From: a virus
DNA length: 64,000 nt
Virus record (IMG/VR): IMGVR_UViG_3300050821_001592
Coordinates: 20,703 to 84,702 of that record
Strand: one strand, 5' to 3'
Shown piece after piece: positions 62,294-64,000 of the stretch (positions are counted from its first letter, which is position 1; each line of letters starts with the position of its first letter). Made by a program: the position numbers and the translations under genes. The notes under the pieces are model-generated. The model had not been told where the DNA came from, searched no databases, and worked only from the letters and a program-made list of their open reading frames with translations.

Positions 62294-63853
62294 ATGGCAA
62301 ACAAGACCTTCACCGAACAGTTTCTTGAGGCGCGGTTAGTCAGCACTCCGCAGGTTGTCATACGCACCCATGATGCTTTCGCTACTACAAAGGCGATTGC
62401 AAAGGCTTTCGATAAACGCGAGGACATGCCCTTTATTTCTTGGGACGCTATCAACGGGCTCAAGGGCTTGACTGACGCGGGCGTCACTGAAATCGGCGAT
62501 ATGCTGAAACCTACTGAGACGGCACCAGCGGAGACCGTGGACCTCTCAGTCGCACTAGGCGTACTCGCGTCAGCATCGAAGGATGTAATCGCTTTCATCC
62601 ACAATCCGCATCTCGTGTGGGATACAGACAAAAAAGTTCTTCAGGGTATCTTGAATCTCCGCGACGACTACAAGGCCAACGGTAACATGGTGGTGTTTCT
62701 CCTCGGCGTGGGCGATGAACTTCCGAGTGAAATCGGACAGGATGTCCTCGTGTTAGAAGTCCCATTGCCTACCCGCGAACAGCTTGCGTCAATCGTAAAA
62801 TCTATTTACGAATACGCGGGACAGGAGACGGCGTACAAAGCGTGCAAAAAAGGCCCCGATGCCGAAACCCTGCGACGTGCAACTGACGCGGGTATCGGAC
62901 TCCCGCAATTCCCCTTCGACCAATCGACCGCAATTTGCCTCAATAAAGTCACGGGCGTGCTCGATATAGACGCTCTGTGGACGCGTAAGCGAGAGATTGT
63001 TACGCAAAACCCCGGATTGACCTACCACGCGACGGTAGAAACCCTAGCGGACATGGCGGGCTGTTCTTCGTGGCTCGACTCCGCTCAATTGTTGATGAAT
63101 GGTCCGAAACAACCGACTGTTATCGTCCGTATGGACGAGATACAGCGGCAATTCGCGGGCAACGAGACGGATTCCTCCGGCACAAAAGGCAACCTCATGG
63201 GGGAATTCCTGAATTGGGTGAACGACCGGAAGGTCATCTGTACTCTCAACGTAGGCGTCTCAGGAACATCTAAATCATGGGCACCCTACTGTATTGGCGG
63301 ACAGGCGGGTAAGCCCGTAATTAATTATGACCTCGCGGCGATGGAACATGAGCACGTCGGCAAATCCGCCCGCCACATGCGGAACGCGAATCGCTGCCTC
63401 GATGCTATCGGAGACGGTAAAATCTGGCTCATTGCAACGGCGAATAAACTCGACGGTCTCCCGCCTGAGTTGATATCCCGGTTTCAGTTAGGCGGTATCT
63501 GGTTTTTTGATATGCCTACGGATGAGGAGAAGGCCGCTATCCTGAAGATTAAAGTAAAAGCATACGGGCTCGATGCGAATCAACCTATGCCCGCGATGAC
63601 CGGATGGACGGGGCGAGACATCGACAACTGCTGCAACAAAGCGAGCCTTTTCGGTACTACCCTACAGCGGGCGTCCAAATACATCGTACCGTTGCACGAG
63701 TCGCATCACGAGCAGATTGAGGGTATTCGCATGGCCGCGAGTGGTCGCTTCCTATCCGCTTCGACGGAGGGCATCTATCGATACTCGCCTTCGCCAATTA
63801 AGCACGAACCCGCATCGAAGGTCGTCGAGGGGCGAAAGTTCAGGACTGAGTAA
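62294..63853 (+). CDS. AAA+ ATPase with rearranged Walker motifs
   Basis: 519 residues. The N-terminal third resembles the domain before the ATPase in Ycf46-like AAA proteins (VLEVPLPTREQLASIVKSIY). The ATPase motifs are out of usual order: the Walker B-like VIVRMDEIQRQFAG (D281-E282-I283) and GEFLNWVNDRK come first, then a Walker A-like GVSGTSKS (321-328), VGKSARHMR (355-363), ATANKLDGLPPELISRF (sensor and arginine region, 381-397). In the usual family Walker A precedes DEI. Walker A is also degenerate, with Ser for the Gly before Lys. It probably acts on proteins or nucleic-acid complexes; the target is unknown. Confidence 0.65.
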   Translation: MANKTFTEQFLEARLVSTPQVVIRTHDAFATTKAIAKAFDKREDMPFISWDAINGLKGLTDAGVTEIGDMLKPTETAPAETVDLSVALGVLASASKDVIAFIHNPHLVWDTDKKVLQGILNLRDDYKANGNMVVFLLGVGDELPSEIGQDVLVLEVPLPTREQLASIVKSIYEYAGQETAYKACKKGPDAETLRRATDAGIGLPQFPFDQSTAICLNKVTGVLDIDALWTRKREIVTQNPGLTYHATVETLADMAGCSSWLDSAQLLMNGPKQPTVIVRMDEIQRQFAGNETDSSGTKGNLMGEFLNWVNDRKVICTLNVGVSGTSKSWAPYCIGGQAGKPVINYDLAAMEHEHVGKSARHMRNANRCLDAIGDGKIWLIATANKLDGLPPELISRFQLGGIWFFDMPTDEEKAAILKIKVKAYGLDANQPMPAMTGWTGRDIDNCCNKASLFGTTLQRASKYIVPLHESHHEQIEGIRMAASGRFLSASTEGIYRYSPSPIKHEPASKVVEGRKFRTE

Positions 63854-63904
63854 CAGGGCTGAGTAGCAGGAGTAACCGTCTAAAAAAAATTAGGGAAGGC
63901 TAGA

Positions 63905-64000
63905 ATGATTACTTTTCTGAAGGAAGATGAACAGCACCAGCATAACGGCGGCGGTTGGGTCGCTAACACCGCGACCGTAGAAGACACCGCATATATCGGA
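63905..64000 (+). CDS. Hexapeptide-repeat-like protein, partial (3' end outside window)
   Basis: ATG 63905 (GGAAGG site) begins MITFLKEDEQHQHNGGGWVA then NTATVEDTAYIG. The ANTATVEDTAYIG pattern is the start of left-handed beta-helix hexapeptide proteins common in phages. Only 32 residues are visible. Confidence 0.6.
   Translation, partial: MITFLKEDEQHQHNGGGWVANTATVEDTAYIG

Noticed and set aside
1-64000. CRISPR array, integrase or insertion sequence
   Set aside because: No regularly spaced repeat-spacer array, recombinase motif or transposase was seen; the tandem repeats found are short and inside or near genes.

Overview
This window looks like a contiguous piece of a lytic, tailed double-stranded DNA phage genome, probably podovirus-like. 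The left 46 kb is read almost entirely on the minus strand and holds structural, packaging, lysis and accessory genes. The right 18 kb is read on the plus strand and holds replication and early genes. Head proteins include an N4 gp56-type major capsid protein, a podovirus-style portal and a large terminase, and there are large internal-virion and tail proteins. No integrase, repressor gene, rRNA or host-type operon is visible. Most late genes have strong AGGAGG-type ribosome sites, so the host is a bacterium that uses Shine-Dalgarno initiation. I cannot name the host from sequence alone.

Layout from left to right. 1-2.7 kb: virion or tail-tip proteins built from repeated modules. 2.7-8.2 kb: an HNH nuclease beside a tRNA-like sequence, spanin-, holin- and endolysin-like lysis genes, two nucleotide-metabolism genes and a T5 A1-like gene. 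8.4-26.8 kb: internal virion proteins, a 1,527-residue tail protein and connector-like proteins. 26.8-30.7 kb: small accessory genes, a second tRNA-like sequence, a putative decoration protein and a second HNH gene. 30.8-37.8 kb: capsid, scaffold-like protein, portal and terminase. 37.9-46.2 kb: many small genes, a tyrosine-phosphatase-like gene and a glycan cluster (tandem-domain glycosyltransferase, fucosyltransferase, two methyltransferases). 46.2-46.4 kb: divergent promoters. 46.4-51.4 kb: a DNA-binding-type protein, a primase-helicase, an iteron and AT-rich region resembling an origin, and a family A DNA polymerase. 51.36-52.43 kb: about 1 kb of structured non-coding RNA behind its own promoter, including a circularly permuted tmRNA. 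52.5-56.4 kb: metallophosphoesterase, GNAT and secreted proteins. 56.4-57.4 kb: G/C-run-rich non-coding DNA. 57.4-64 kb: short early-gene cassettes ending in an AAA+ ATPase.

Regulation is the most striking theme. The early cassettes are driven by sigma-70-like promoters that carry a shared palindrome (consensus TAGCACCTTNGTGCYATTG) overlapping the -35 box. In several cases the first three bases of this element are also the stop codon of the gene before it. Several of these promoters place their -10 box 6 to 7 bases from the ATG, so their transcripts should be leaderless. A related element lies inside the promoter of the minus-strand T5 A1-like gene, which suggests that gene belongs to the same early regulon.

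The strongest candidates for something new are the phage-borne permuted tmRNA with an unusual tag, the unclassified structured RNA in front of it, the operator and leaderless-promoter regulon, the iteron region, and an AAA+ ATPase whose Walker B segment precedes its Walker A segment. Ten genes too short for a standard ORF listing were read directly from the sequence and are included, one of them with an apparent frameshift.
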